From Halobacillus massiliensis (GTDB lineage Bacteria > Bacillota > Bacilli > Bacillales > Halobacillaceae): a DNA stretch of 64,000 nucleotides. The stretch is taken from the NCBI RefSeq assembly GCF_900166625.1, contig NZ_LT800499.1, positions 2,707,361 to 2,771,360 of the forward strand, given 5' to 3'. A model generated the notes under the pieces. It saw nothing but the letters and a program-made list of their open reading frames with translations. It had not been told where the DNA came from and made no database searches. A program made the position numbers and the translations under genes. This document shows positions 9,924 through 18,622 of this stretch, one piece after another. Within the stretch, counting starts at the first letter, position 1; every line of letters starts with the position of its first letter.

Positions 9924-12224
9924 ATGATCAAAAGTTCAAATATCGGTTACCCGCGAATTGGAGAAAAGCGTGAATGGAAAAAAGCTTTAGAACGATTCTG
10001 GAAAGGTAATACATCAGAAAAAGAGCTTTTTAGTGAATTACAAACATTAAGAATTAACGACCTGAAGAAACAGAAAGAAGCCGGACTCGATTTAATTCCC
10101 ATTGGAGATTACAGCCTGTATGATCACGTTCTTGACACAGCCGTAATGTTCGGATTTATTCCAGAGAGGTTCAGACACCAGGACTCTTCTTCTTTGAAAA
10201 CTTACTTCGATATTGCCCGTGGAAGCAAAGAAGCCGTCGCTTCAGAAATGACGAAATGGTTCAATACAAATTATCACTATATCGTACCGGAAATTAGTGA
10301 GAATGATGAGCCTCGACTTACAGAAAATCGTCTCCTCCATTATTTTTTAGAAGCTAAGGATAAGGCTGGCATTATTGGCAAACCTGTTATTTTAGGACCC
10401 GTCAGCTTTTTGAAATTATCAAAAGGCTTCGAAAAGGAAGCTTTACCAAGACTGGTTAATCGACTTGTCCCTTTATACATACAGGTCCTCAAAGAACTCT
10501 ATGAAGCGGGTGCTGAGTGGGTACAAATGGATGAACCTGTATTAACTACCCAGATGAGCGATGAGGAGTTCAAGTTATTAGAAAGCGTTTATGAGAGAAT
10601 TAATGATGAAACGGAAAGCCTCCATATCCTTCTGCAAACATACTTTGAGGGAGTTGACCGCTATGAACAGATTATTTCTCTGCCAGTAGATGGAATCGGT
10701 CTTGATTTTATTCATGATGGCGGCGCTAATTTAGAAGCTATGAAAAAGTATGGATTTCCGAACAATAAAACGTTAGCAGCTGGTATTATTAACGGCCGTA
10801 ACATTTGGAAAACCGATCTCACGGCCAAACTGACAAAGCTTGAGATGATAACAAACCTTGTCGACAAAAACAGACTGATCATACAGCCCTCCTGCAGTTT
10901 ACTGCATGTTCCAGTTACGGTGAAGTCAGAGCAAAATTTAAAGCCTTCTTTAAAGAATGCCCTGGCTTTTGCAGATGAAAAACTTACAGAAATAAAACTC
11001 TTAGCTGATGGAATACATCATGGAAAGGAGCCAATCGCTGACAAATTGGACGAGCAGGCTGAGTACCTTAACAGCTTCTGGCACTCTGAGGCACGCACCA
11101 ACCCTTTCGTTCGGCAGGAAGTGCAGTTATGGGAAGAAACGGATCCCAAAAGAAATGCACCTTACTCAGAACGTCAAAAAAACCAGCAGGAATTTTTCGA
11201 ACTGCCTCTGCTTCCAACGACGACAATAGGAAGTCTCCCCCAAACAAATGAAGTCCGTCTGGCTCGTAGAAAGTGGCGAAAAGGGGAATGGGCGGATGAA
11301 AAGTATGAAGCTTTTATTAAGGAAAGCATGAATGAATGGATCAAGCGCCAGGAAGAAATAGGCCTGGATGTACTCATTCACGGGGAGTTCGAGCGAAATG
11401 ATATGGTCGAATTTTTCGGTGAAAAATTGGCCGGCTTTGCATTTACACAGTATGCCTGGGTACAATCTTACGGTTCGCGCTGTGTTAAACCTCCTATTAT
11501 TCACGGTGATATCTCCTTAACAGAACCAATGACCGTTAAAGAAATTGCCTATGCTCAGTCATTGACTGACAAACCGGTCAAAGGAATGCTCACAGGTCCA
11601 ATTACCATTTTAAACTGGTCTTTCGTTCGCGACGACATTAGCAGATTTGCTGTTACAAAGCAAATTGCCTTAGCCTTACAAAAAGAAATAAGGTTTTTGG
11701 AAGAAGAAGGCATCCATATGATACAAGTCGATGAACCTGCCTTAAGGGAAGGACTGCCGCTTAAACCAGATAAACAGCAGGAATACCTTGATCAAGCTGT
11801 TTATGCATTTAAGCTCGCAACATCTGCAGTCCAGAATAAAACCCAGATCCATACACATATGTGTTACTCAGAGTTTGGAGAGATTATGGAGGCGATCGAT
11901 CGATTGGATGCAGATGTAATATCTATAGAAGCCGCACGCAGCCACGGAGAACTAATTACAGATTTTGAGAAAACAAACTACGAAAAAGAAATCGGACTTG
12001 GTGTCTATGATATCCATAGTCCGCGTGTGCCAGAGGCTTCAGAAATGGAAAGTTATATTCACCGGGCTTTAGCAGTCCTGCATCCCTCTCAGTTTTGGGT
12101 GAACCCGGATTGCGGACTGAAGACAAGGGGGACCAGTGAAACAGTAGAATCTTTAAGAAACATGGTAAGAGCCGCCCGTTATGTGCGCGAGAACATCAAA
12201 AAAGCTGGTGATCCTGTTCACTAA
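9924..12224 (+). CDS. metE: Cobalamin-independent methionine synthase
   Basis: A 766-residue cytoplasmic zinc enzyme that transfers a methyl group from 5-methyltetrahydropteroyltriglutamate to homocysteine, the last step of methionine synthesis. Visible landmarks are SSNIGYPRIGEKREWKKA at the N-terminus, LPTTTIGSLPQT starting the catalytic domain, the zinc ligands in THMCYSEF and NPDCGLKTRG, and VQMDEPVLTT/IQVDEPALRE repeats of the two barrel domains. ATG 9924 is chosen because AGGAGG lies seven bases upstream; the in-frame ATG at 9918 directly abuts that site. Expression is governed by tandem SAM-I and cobalamin riboswitches. Confidence 0.97.
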   Translation: MIKSSNIGYPRIGEKREWKKALERFWKGNTSEKELFSELQTLRINDLKKQKEAGLDLIPIGDYSLYDHVLDTAVMFGFIPERFRHQDSSSLKTYFDIARGSKEAVASEMTKWFNTNYHYIVPEISENDEPRLTENRLLHYFLEAKDKAGIIGKPVILGPVSFLKLSKGFEKEALPRLVNRLVPLYIQVLKELYEAGAEWVQMDEPVLTTQMSDEEFKLLESVYERINDETESLHILLQTYFEGVDRYEQIISLPVDGIGLDFIHDGGANLEAMKKYGFPNNKTLAAGIINGRNIWKTDLTAKLTKLEMITNLVDKNRLIIQPSCSLLHVPVTVKSEQNLKPSLKNALAFADEKLTEIKLLADGIHHGKEPIADKLDEQAEYLNSFWHSEARTNPFVRQEVQLWEETDPKRNAPYSERQKNQQEFFELPLLPTTTIGSLPQTNEVRLARRKWRKGEWADEKYEAFIKESMNEWIKRQEEIGLDVLIHGEFERNDMVEFFGEKLAGFAFTQYAWVQSYGSRCVKPPIIHGDISLTEPMTVKEIAYAQSLTDKPVKGMLTGPITILNWSFVRDDISRFAVTKQIALALQKEIRFLEEEGIHMIQVDEPALREGLPLKPDKQQEYLDQAVYAFKLATSAVQNKTQIHTHMCYSEFGEIMEAIDRLDADVISIEAARSHGELITDFEKTNYEKEIGLGVYDIHSPRVPEASEMESYIHRALAVLHPSQFWVNPDCGLKTRGTSETVESLRNMVRAARYVRENIKKAGDPVH

Positions 12225-12295
12225 CCCTTTTAATAATGGTTTTAAAAGTAATAATCTTCTAGTATAATAGAATTATTACTTTCAAAGGGGAGAGA

Positions 12296-12598
12296 ATGAT
12301 GAGAATATTTGGAATTTCAATTATGCTCTTATGTGTTCTCAGTTATTCCTTCTCACTACATGGGCATGAGTTTAATTCCCACTTTGTAAGTGATAGCCAG
12401 GAATTGGTTATATATGATAGTTCACAACCGCTGGATGCAAGTTCAGGTGACTCCTTTATTAAGGCAGCTCCTTTAATTCCAGGTGTGATCATTTTTCTTA
12501 TAGCCAGCTTAATTAGTGTTCACATTCCTATTTTTAAACGATTACAATATTTGACCCCCGTATTTTACCAGTCGAATTATGTGATCCATCACCTTTGA
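12296..12598 (+). CDS. Small exported or membrane-anchored protein, unknown
   Basis: A 100-residue protein that I do not recognise. Residues 1-21 look like an uncleaved signal or membrane anchor. The middle is polar and extracytoplasmic (HGHEFNSHFVSDSQELVIYD). A second hydrophobic segment covers residues 61-77 (IPGVIIFLIASLISVHI). The ATG follows AAAGGGGAG. It begins about 70 bases after metE without a clear terminator between, so readthrough is possible, and it is followed at a 38-base gap by another tiny membrane protein gene. Confidence 0.6.
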   Translation: MMRIFGISIMLLCVLSYSFSLHGHEFNSHFVSDSQELVIYDSSQPLDASSGDSFIKAAPLIPGVIIFLIASLISVHIPIFKRLQYLTPVFYQSNYVIHHL

Positions 12599-12636
12599 TT
12601 CCTAAAAAACTTCAGAATCAAAGGAGGAGATTACAA

Positions 12637-12750
12637 ATGATGTGGTTTCGTTTCATAATGATTGCGATGTTTTCACTGACAGCTCTTTCCCTGTTTACTT
12701 ATCAGGGTACAGAGATCTACCATGCATTTATGGATTTCTTTAAAAAATAG
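12637..12750 (+). CDS. 37-residue single-span membrane peptide
   Basis: A short open frame translating to MMWFRFIMIAMFSLTALSLF followed by a polar tail ending HAFMDFFKK. An excellent Shine-Dalgarno sequence AAAGGAGGAG lies eight bases before the ATG, which is the main support. It has one transmembrane helix and a C-terminal amphipathic end. Its position directly downstream of the 100-residue membrane protein gene and before a strong terminator suggests a two-gene unit. Function unknown. Confidence 0.6.
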   Translation: MMWFRFIMIAMFSLTALSLFTYQGTEIYHAFMDFFKK

Positions 12751-12756
12751 AGGAAA

Positions 12757-12786
12757 ATCCCCCTTAAGTTCAAGGGGGATTTTTTC
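12757..12786. terminator. Bidirectional terminator between convergent genes
   Basis: ATCCCCCTT (12757-12765), loop AAGTTC, AAGGGGGAT (12772-12780), then TTTTTT. It lies between the small membrane peptide gene and the convergent DUF2207 gene. Confidence 0.9.
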
Positions 12787-12795
12787 ATGAAAATT

Positions 12796-14433
12796 TTAAA
12801 ATGCTCCAGACCCTCCTCCGCCTCCTCCGACACCAGTTCCGCTTCCGGAAAAACCTCCAGAATTGGTCGAAGCTGAAACGTGATGGTTTGCAGAATCAAA
12901 GCTGTTGTTTAAGGTTCCGGCAAGGATGAGAAAAATAACCCAATCATTAGTATTCATGCCAGGTGAAGCAGCCAAGTCCCTTGTACCGAGTCCGATTTGG
13001 TATAGAAGGGCAGGAATTTGGTCTTCTTTTTCCCACGTCTTCCAATCGTCTCCTTTTTTAAGAGGCTTAAGATCTTTTTTAAGTCGATGTCCCAATATAG
13101 TCAGCGGCTGATAAGCAATCGCAAATCCTATTAAATAGATAAACAGAAGAAGAGAGAAGAACATCCAGGCCAGCTGCCCAAATATCGGAAAAATTATTAG
13201 GAAGGGCAAAAGAACTAAAGCAAGGACCAATGCACCCCATCTGGTTCTTGTAGATCTTTCAAAGAGAGACAGCTGTTTATATTCTTTCTTTACTTCTTCC
13301 TGCCACTTCTGAAAATTTTCCTGATAAGCTGTATGGTTTTCTTTATTCTTTGTATATTCCTCCAGGTCCTTTGTGCTGAACGTTTCTCCGTCCCCTATCT
13401 GATGAAAGAGCCAATCCATTAAGTGATCTTCATGGCTGTATTCTGTGTTGCGGCTGACTACTCGAAAACCTTGGTCAGAAATCTTTTCAATATAACCTTT
13501 TCGATATAAGTCAAGAAGCGCCGAGGTTAAAGCTTCGTTCGTTAAATAACCGCCCTTCATAAAGGCAATCATGGCAGGCAGACTCAGTTTCTCCTTAGGG
13601 AAATTCATTCCCCCGCTTTCCTGCCGTTGTGCTTCACGTCTGGTTTCCGTTCTTTTCCTCCAGCCGATAATGGTTAACAATAATGCAATGATCAGGAAGG
13701 TGCTAAAGATATACGGCGCCCAATTGCCCCAGCGCTCTTCCTGCTTGGCTTTCGCAGCCATATTTGCATCCAATTCAGCTTTATCTGATTGAATAGCAGA
13801 AAGCATGTCTTGATCATTTGTTAAGGCGGCTGCTGAAAAAAGATCGGAATCATAAGTTACACGAATGTTTCCATTTCTTCCATCCGGCACTTCTCCCATT
13901 GCAAAAACGACAAGTCCACCTGTCTGCACCTCTTCTGTGTTGTAAGCTTCTTCTTCTCCATAAGCCGCTTTAACTTCCGCCGGCGCCGGAGGTTCTACGA
14001 AAATTGTTAAATTCTCATACGTTGATTCATTGCTTTCATCAAAAAATGGCCAATAAAAATCAGCTACATCAGAATAAACATCGATTCCATTTTTAATGGT
14101 GTAAAAGAGCTGGATGGTTACTTCCTCATCTTCACCACTGCGATGGATTTTATAAATTTCATCCTCCAGTTCGACTTTAAGATCATTTCCGTTTTCAGAA
14201 GCATGGAAGTTAGTAATAGAGGTACCTTCTTTAGGGATCAGGCTTCGAGTAATGCCATTAAATTCACCTTCAAAGCTGTAAGTATGGGATTCGGATACTT
14301 TCACCTCTCCATTTTCCTGCAACTCAGCATGAATCTCCGTCTGGTCAATTTCAAAGTCTACCGCCAGTGCATAAGTTGGAGAGGCAGCTATAATTATGAT
14401 CATAAACAATCCAATCAGGATTTTTTTCATCAT
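12796..14433 (-). CDS. DUF2207 domain membrane protein
   Basis: A 545-residue exported membrane protein of unknown function. It has a signal peptide (residues 1-24) and an extracytoplasmic DUF2207 domain (about 25-200) with the FEGEFNGITRSLIP motif. A transmembrane helix lies near 238-258, a cytoplasmic domain follows, and two further helices lie near 400-440. The C-terminus is the family's flexible tail, rich in Gly and Ser (SGGFSGSGTGVGGGGGGSGAF-like). The ribosome-binding site GAGGGGG precedes a double ATG, and the second (14430) may be the true start. It may be cotranscribed with the upstream RDD gene. Confidence 0.85.
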   Translation of the reverse strand: MMKKILIGLFMIIIIAASPTYALAVDFEIDQTEIHAELQENGEVKVSESHTYSFEGEFNGITRSLIPKEGTSITNFHASENGNDLKVELEDEIYKIHRSGEDEEVTIQLFYTIKNGIDVYSDVADFYWPFFDESNESTYENLTIFVEPPAPAEVKAAYGEEEAYNTEEVQTGGLVVFAMGEVPDGRNGNIRVTYDSDLFSAAALTNDQDMLSAIQSDKAELDANMAAKAKQEERWGNWAPYIFSTFLIIALLLTIIGWRKRTETRREAQRQESGGMNFPKEKLSLPAMIAFMKGGYLTNEALTSALLDLYRKGYIEKISDQGFRVVSRNTEYSHEDHLMDWLFHQIGDGETFSTKDLEEYTKNKENHTAYQENFQKWQEEVKKEYKQLSLFERSTRTRWGALVLALVLLPFLIIFPIFGQLAWMFFSLLLFIYLIGFAIAYQPLTILGHRLKKDLKPLKKGDDWKTWEKEDQIPALLYQIGLGTRDLAASPGMNTNDWVIFLILAGTLNNSFDSANHHVSASTNSGGFSGSGTGVGGGGGGSGAF

Positions 14434-14514
14434 CTTCCCCCTCTTTCTTTCTCATATATACGATTTCGAAGAGTAAAAGAATTCATTACTCTTGGAATTT
14501 CATAAAATGAACTT

Positions 14515-15036
14515 TTAACGAGAACATCTAACGACGATTGTTTTTGCCGCAAAGTCGTAAATATTTTGCTTTTTCCTATTGGTAAGTGGAACAATCAAAA
14601 AAGCTATTATACAAATATTTACACTGATTAAAATTATATAAAGAATAGTCCCGGAAAAAACTGTCGGCAGCATGAGCCTCCAGATTACAAAGTGTGCCAG
14701 TTCCCATGGGGAAAATTTTATAATTGAACGTGCAAGAGAGCGGAAAAAGCTTATCCTCCCTCCCTTCTTATCCGTAACCATAAGACCCAGCTTTCTTTTC
14801 CCAAAGGTCCCCTGCCAATGAGACTGTTCACTGATAACAAAGTAAAGAACAACAGGCATAGTAATAAATAGAAACCCGGTGAGTTCAGCAGCAACAGGAG
14901 ATTCTGTGAATAATGGGGTGATTGACTGGCGAAAAATTATAGAGATTGAACCGATAACTACGGTTCCATACAGCGAGATGAGCAGATAATCTAATAAGAA
15001 CGCATAAATACGAAGTTTAAATGATGCGGGTGTCAT
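14515..15036 (-). CDS. RDD family membrane protein
   Basis: A 173-residue membrane protein. The family motif Arg-x5-Asp-Asp is represented near the N-terminus by LRIYAFLLDYLLI, where one of the Asp residues is replaced. GTFGKRKLGLMV near residue 93 and FFRSLARSIIKFSPWEL near 115 are the other conserved RDD blocks. Three to four membrane spans are visible. The ATG follows AAAGGGGGG. It lies 80 bases upstream of the DUF2207 gene on the same strand. RDD proteins are loosely linked to ion or compatible-solute transport, but no role is demonstrable here. Confidence 0.8.
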   Translation of the reverse strand: MTPASFKLRIYAFLLDYLLISLYGTVVIGSISIIFRQSITPLFTESPVAAELTGFLFITMPVVLYFVISEQSHWQGTFGKRKLGLMVTDKKGGRISFFRSLARSIIKFSPWELAHFVIWRLMLPTVFSGTILYIILISVNICIIAFLIVPLTNRKKQNIYDFAAKTIVVRCSR

Positions 15037-15351
15037 ATTGTTAGTCCCCCCTTTATTACGTAATGTAGTCTGCTTCCATACTTATTTGATTCATCCTTTT
15101 AAAAGACGGCGACCTGAAACTGCATGACGAGGGAATGAGGCAGGATGATGGGGAGAAAATTCTAAAAATTCTAAGGAGGCGTTCATGAGATTTCCTTCTT
15201 TCCACCTATTATATTTTATCGTCTATCCTTTTTCTCTCATTTTCTGCAAGTTAAAAAATGTACATATAATAAAAGTAGTTTTTTCTTGATCTTGTAATTG
15301 TCCTTTTTTAAGAACTTTTTTTACTATGTATTAATCAAAATCTTTTTAACC
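15037..15351. other. Gene-free stretch
   Basis: About 315 bases between the RDD gene start and the terminator of the dipeptidyl peptidase gene. It must hold the RDD promoter. I see no open frame with a ribosome-binding site, no repeat copy and no structured element beyond short A/T runs. Confidence 0.5.
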
Positions 15352-15382
15352 AAAAAAGCCCCCTGGTGTCCCAGAAGGCTTT
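15352..15382 (-). terminator. Terminator of the Xaa-Pro dipeptidyl peptidase gene
   Basis: On the minus strand AAAGCC...CTGG...CCAG...GGCTTT forms an interrupted stem followed by a T-run (15350-15356 complement). It ends six bases past the stop codon region. Confidence 0.7.
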
Positions 15383-15387
15383 GCAGG

Positions 15388-17223
15388 TTATTCTATAATT
15401 TTCTTACCACCGACAATAGGGAGAACTAATTTACTTCGTACTGGATCGACTGTAATTTTAGTCCCCGCTTCCGGACGAATGGTGTAATTATAATCAGACC
15501 CCATCACAACTACTCCAATCCTATGCTGTTTTTCAAAAATATAGTCATCCGGCTGCATGCCCCAATTGAATTTATATTCTTTACCTGGAGTCAATCTATG
15601 AGATTTTGAAACTGAATGGCGATTTTGCGGGTCAAGCCATCCTCTTGTGACAATTTCAAATGACCCATCCGGCGCATAATCCACCAGCAGTGCCGTTAAG
15701 TTTGCTGCAGGCTTATCAATGCTTGCTCGAATGGACATTTCAGGAGTGCCGCTCAATCTTGCAGGCATCATAAGCTCTTCTGTTTGAAAAGCAAGGCGAT
15801 TTTCATGCTCTGTTTCTGGGTTGGCGGCTAATTCACTGGCTTTTCGTAAAGGACTATCTATAAAAGAATTACCGCTTTTATTTTTTCCTTTCATTGGTTT
15901 AACTTGAAGAGCTCCATCTTTCTGAAAATAGAGAGATATATCTTTTGCATTCTTATCCGGCCAGGAATCATACGTTTTCCAGCTGCCGTCTTCCCGCTGA
16001 ATGTCCACCATTGGTTCATCCATAATGCCATTATTGATATTGTACAGCTCATGATCAAACCACCGGTTTAATGTGTTAAGCCATTCTTCATTACGGATCG
16101 AATATGGATTTCCATGTCCATACTGGTGAAGCCACAGCTTTCTATCAACATTCCCTTGCCCTAGAGCTTCCCACCACTGGGAAAGGTGCTGCATTTTTAC
16201 ATTCCAGTCATTTAACCCATGTACAGCAAAAACGCTGGCTTTCACATTTTGGGCATCTTTAACGTAATTACGCTCATCCCAGAAATTATTGTAATCCCCT
16301 GTTTCCCTGTCTTGTAAAAGCTCAATCTCCTGTAAAGTTTTATCGCACATCTCCGAGTTTTCCCGGGTAGTTACAGCTTTTGCAAGAACATCTGTGTCTT
16401 CCCCTTGATATCCTCCTGGAGCGACCACTGCACCATTTGCACGATAATAATCATACCAGCTGCTGATTGCAGCAATCGGAACAATCGTTTCCAGCCCATC
16501 AACTCCTGTAGCTGCCGCAGCATTAGGAAGAGTACCGTTATAAGATATTCCTATCATTCCAGTACTTCCAGTTGACCAGCTCGCCTCTACAATATTCCCA
16601 TCACTATCGTAAGCTTTTGCCCGGCCATTAAGCCAGTCAATTACAGCTTTTGTACCCAGCGTTTCATTCTCTCCGCCGGAAGTCGCACATCCATTAGAAA
16701 GGCCGCTTCCAAGGCTTTCAGCAAGCACTACCGCATAGCCACGCGGAACAAAGTAATCGTCATAATACCCCGGAAATGAAGGTTCACTCGGTCCAGCTGT
16801 ATTTGTCTCTTGGTTTTCCGTCAATCTCATTTTATTACTGGAGGATGCTTTTCTGTGATCGGCAGGATGTAAAGGAACATCGACATCATGAAAGTCAATG
16901 GGATTCAATCCGGCACGATATGGGCTCATTTCGTATATTACAGGAACCTTAAGCCCTTCCTCTGTTTCCTTTGGTCGAATAATGTCAGCATGGACCCTAT
17001 CAAGCTTACCGTCCCCATCACTGTCAATGGATGTTTCAATAAATACTTTTTCCTTAATCGCTTCATCATATGAAAAGACCGGCTGTGTCTTACCATCCTT
17101 CACTTCTATCTCTTGCACTTCATCGGAAATCGCTTTCTTCTCATCAGCCGAAATGTGAGTGGTAACACCTATAGATAGCAAAATTGATAAAGCAGCTGTA
17201 TAGAACATACTCCTCTTCCCCAA
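15388..17223 (-). CDS. Secreted Xaa-Pro dipeptidyl-peptidase (S15/CocE-NonD alpha/beta hydrolase)
   Basis: A 611-residue serine peptidase predicted to cleave X-Pro dipeptides from peptide N-termini outside the cell. A signal peptide spans residues 1-26 (ILLSIGVTTHISADE). The S15 domain carries the nucleophile Ser in MIGISYNGT, the acid in VHGLNDWNVK and the catalytic His in QYGHGNPYS. The C-terminal jelly-roll (about 440-611) has RLSGTPEMSIRASID and the HRIGVVVMGSD motif. The start is a TTG with AGGAGGG four to five bases upstream; no better start is in frame. It is monocistronic. A cocaine-esterase-like specificity cannot be excluded. Confidence 0.85.
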   Translation of the reverse strand: MGKRSMFYTAALSILLSIGVTTHISADEKKAISDEVQEIEVKDGKTQPVFSYDEAIKEKVFIETSIDSDGDGKLDRVHADIIRPKETEEGLKVPVIYEMSPYRAGLNPIDFHDVDVPLHPADHRKASSSNKMRLTENQETNTAGPSEPSFPGYYDDYFVPRGYAVVLAESLGSGLSNGCATSGGENETLGTKAVIDWLNGRAKAYDSDGNIVEASWSTGSTGMIGISYNGTLPNAAAATGVDGLETIVPIAAISSWYDYYRANGAVVAPGGYQGEDTDVLAKAVTTRENSEMCDKTLQEIELLQDRETGDYNNFWDERNYVKDAQNVKASVFAVHGLNDWNVKMQHLSQWWEALGQGNVDRKLWLHQYGHGNPYSIRNEEWLNTLNRWFDHELYNINNGIMDEPMVDIQREDGSWKTYDSWPDKNAKDISLYFQKDGALQVKPMKGKNKSGNSFIDSPLRKASELAANPETEHENRLAFQTEELMMPARLSGTPEMSIRASIDKPAANLTALLVDYAPDGSFEIVTRGWLDPQNRHSVSKSHRLTPGKEYKFNWGMQPDDYIFEKQHRIGVVVMGSDYNYTIRPEAGTKITVDPVRSKLVLPIVGGKKIIE

Positions 17224-17468
17224 AAAATCCCTCCTTAATTATTTTCATAATATTTACATTCAATGAAAATATAAGAAATCCTTTCCTTTTTTGGTGAAAA
17301 AAGAGAAAACAGTCGGAAGAGCTCAGGGCAATGGCCCCATTAAAGGTGATTTTATTTACTACCGAGCCCGGCTATAGTGTCAGCGACAAAATGGTGTGGA
17401 AAAGCAAATAAATGGTATATAAAACTTCTAAGTTGGCAGAACTATATTTTGAAAGGAGGAGATGAGCT

Positions 17469-17654
17469 ATGAATAAAGAACGTGCAAAGGAAATATTCAA
17501 TTCTTCAGAAATGATTGATGTTACTCACGAGGAACGTCCCGTTTATATTGAGGAAGTCATTGAAAGAAATGAAACCGCACGGATTCATCCTGTAGACCAG
17601 CCAAACGTCTACCAGGAAGTACCACTTCATGAACTAAAAGAGACAGGAAAGTAA
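17469..17654 (+). CDS. sspH: Small acid-soluble spore protein, H type
   Basis: A 61-residue protein with the SASP-H pattern: MNKERAKEIFNSSEMIDVT at the start, PVYIEEV in the middle, NETARIHPVDQPN near residue 35 and an EVPLHEL end. SASP-H proteins are minor DNA-protecting proteins of the spore core, expressed in the forespore. The ATG follows AAAGGAGGAG. Monocistronic. It supports an endospore-forming host. Confidence 0.85.
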   Translation: MNKERAKEIFNSSEMIDVTHEERPVYIEEVIERNETARIHPVDQPNVYQEVPLHELKETGK

Positions 17655-17665
17655 AAGGTCTCTTT
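17637..17665 (+). terminator. Possible terminator overlapping the sspH stop codon
   Basis: AAAGAGAC (17637-17644) pairs with GTCTCTTT (17658-17665). The stop codon sits in the loop and only a weak T-run follows. Confidence 0.4.
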
Positions 17666-17719
17666 ATTCTTATTAAGTAAAGAAATGGTGTTTCTTTTAA
17701 TATGTGTGAGGAGTAAAAC

Positions 17720-17842
17720 AGCTGGGAAACTTCCCGCGGGGTCGTTAAGCTATCGCTTCACTCGCGTATTTCACCATGCCTCTGTTTTTCCTGCAGGAGT
17801 CTCTCAATTTCCCAGCTTCTTTATTAATAGTGGAAACGGAAC
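17720..17842 (-). repeat. Type A palindromic repeat, copy 4 (divergent)
   Basis: Minus-orientation copy. The core 17720-17818 begins GCTGGGAAAC and ends TTTCCCAGC, with CCGCGGGG and CCTGCAGGAGTCTC preserved. The apical stem GGTGAG/CTCACC is decayed. AAACGGAAC follows at 17834-17842. It lies just after sspH. Confidence 0.7.
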
Positions 17843-17909
17843 ACGGGAGTCCATGGGGTTTCTATCAAGAAACAATGGTCAGGAACATAAATAAGGTTTC
17901 AAAATAAAA

Positions 17910-17944
17910 AAAGAGCAAGTACCTGTTTAGAGTACTTGCTCTTT
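17910..17944 (-). terminator. Terminator of the LysM-SleB gene
   Basis: AAAGAGCAAGTAC (17910-17922) pairs perfectly with GTACTTGCTCTTT (17932-17944). On the minus strand it runs into T-rich sequence (17901-17910). Confidence 0.85.
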
Positions 17945-17948
17945 AATC

Positions 17949-18530
17949 TTATTTCATAAATACGTGATTACCGATAACGGTTATTACTTCTTTGCTTTCC
18001 AGGTAGTCACTTTGAGCTTTGTCTGGATTGTAAAAGAAAAGTGACCCATTGTCCAAACCTTGATAAGCAAGGGCTTCATTTACAGCACGTTTTGATTCTT
18101 CACTGGCTGGATTATTAATTGAACCATTTAATACAGGCGAGAATTGAATACCGTCATTGATTACGTTGTGAATTGTATCAGGGAAAATATCGCTGTCCAC
18201 ACGATTTAGAACAACTGTAGCCACAGCTACTTTTCCTGAGTAGTTTTCACCTTGAGCTTCAGCTTCAACAAGACGGGCAAGAAGATCTTTTTCATACTCG
18301 CTTACCCCTTCAGGAAGCTTTAGCTGTTCTCCAGCATTAATACTGAAATCACTTTTATCATTAATGGCTTGAATCTGCTTTGCAGATACACCATTTTCCA
18401 TCGCAATTTTATAGATTGAATCGCCTTCTTGGACGGTATAAGCGTTTGAACTAGCGAAGCTCTGTGCAGGAAAAGTAAAAGCTAATGCACAGAAAGCTGC
18501 TAATCCAGCCATCCACATTTTTTTAAACAC
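17949..18530 (-). CDS. Secreted LysM - SleB/CwlJ-type cell-wall hydrolase
   Basis: A 193-residue exported protein. Residues 1-27 are a signal peptide ending SFASS. A single LysM peptidoglycan-binding domain follows (YTVQEGDSIYKIAMENGV, about 31-75). The Hydrolase_2 domain of SleB/CwlJ occupies the rest, with LARLVEAEAQGENYSGKVAV around residue 85 (Glu92 or Glu94 as likely catalytic acid) and TVVLNRVDSDIFP. It probably cuts peptidoglycan during sporulation, germination or growth, like YkvT/SleB. The start is a GTG with AGGAGGT ten bases upstream. Monocistronic. Confidence 0.85.
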   Translation of the reverse strand: MFKKMWMAGLAAFCALAFTFPAQSFASSNAYTVQEGDSIYKIAMENGVSAKQIQAINDKSDFSINAGEQLKLPEGVSEYEKDLLARLVEAEAQGENYSGKVAVATVVLNRVDSDIFPDTIHNVINDGIQFSPVLNGSINNPASEESKRAVNEALAYQGLDNGSLFFYNPDKAQSDYLESKEVITVIGNHVFMK

Positions 18531-18622
18531 TTGAAATCTACCTCCTAGATTTTGATCTATTATAAGTTAACATAAGAGGCAAATCTCTTTCATTATTAAT
18601 TATTTCCAGTCTTTCCAATCCT

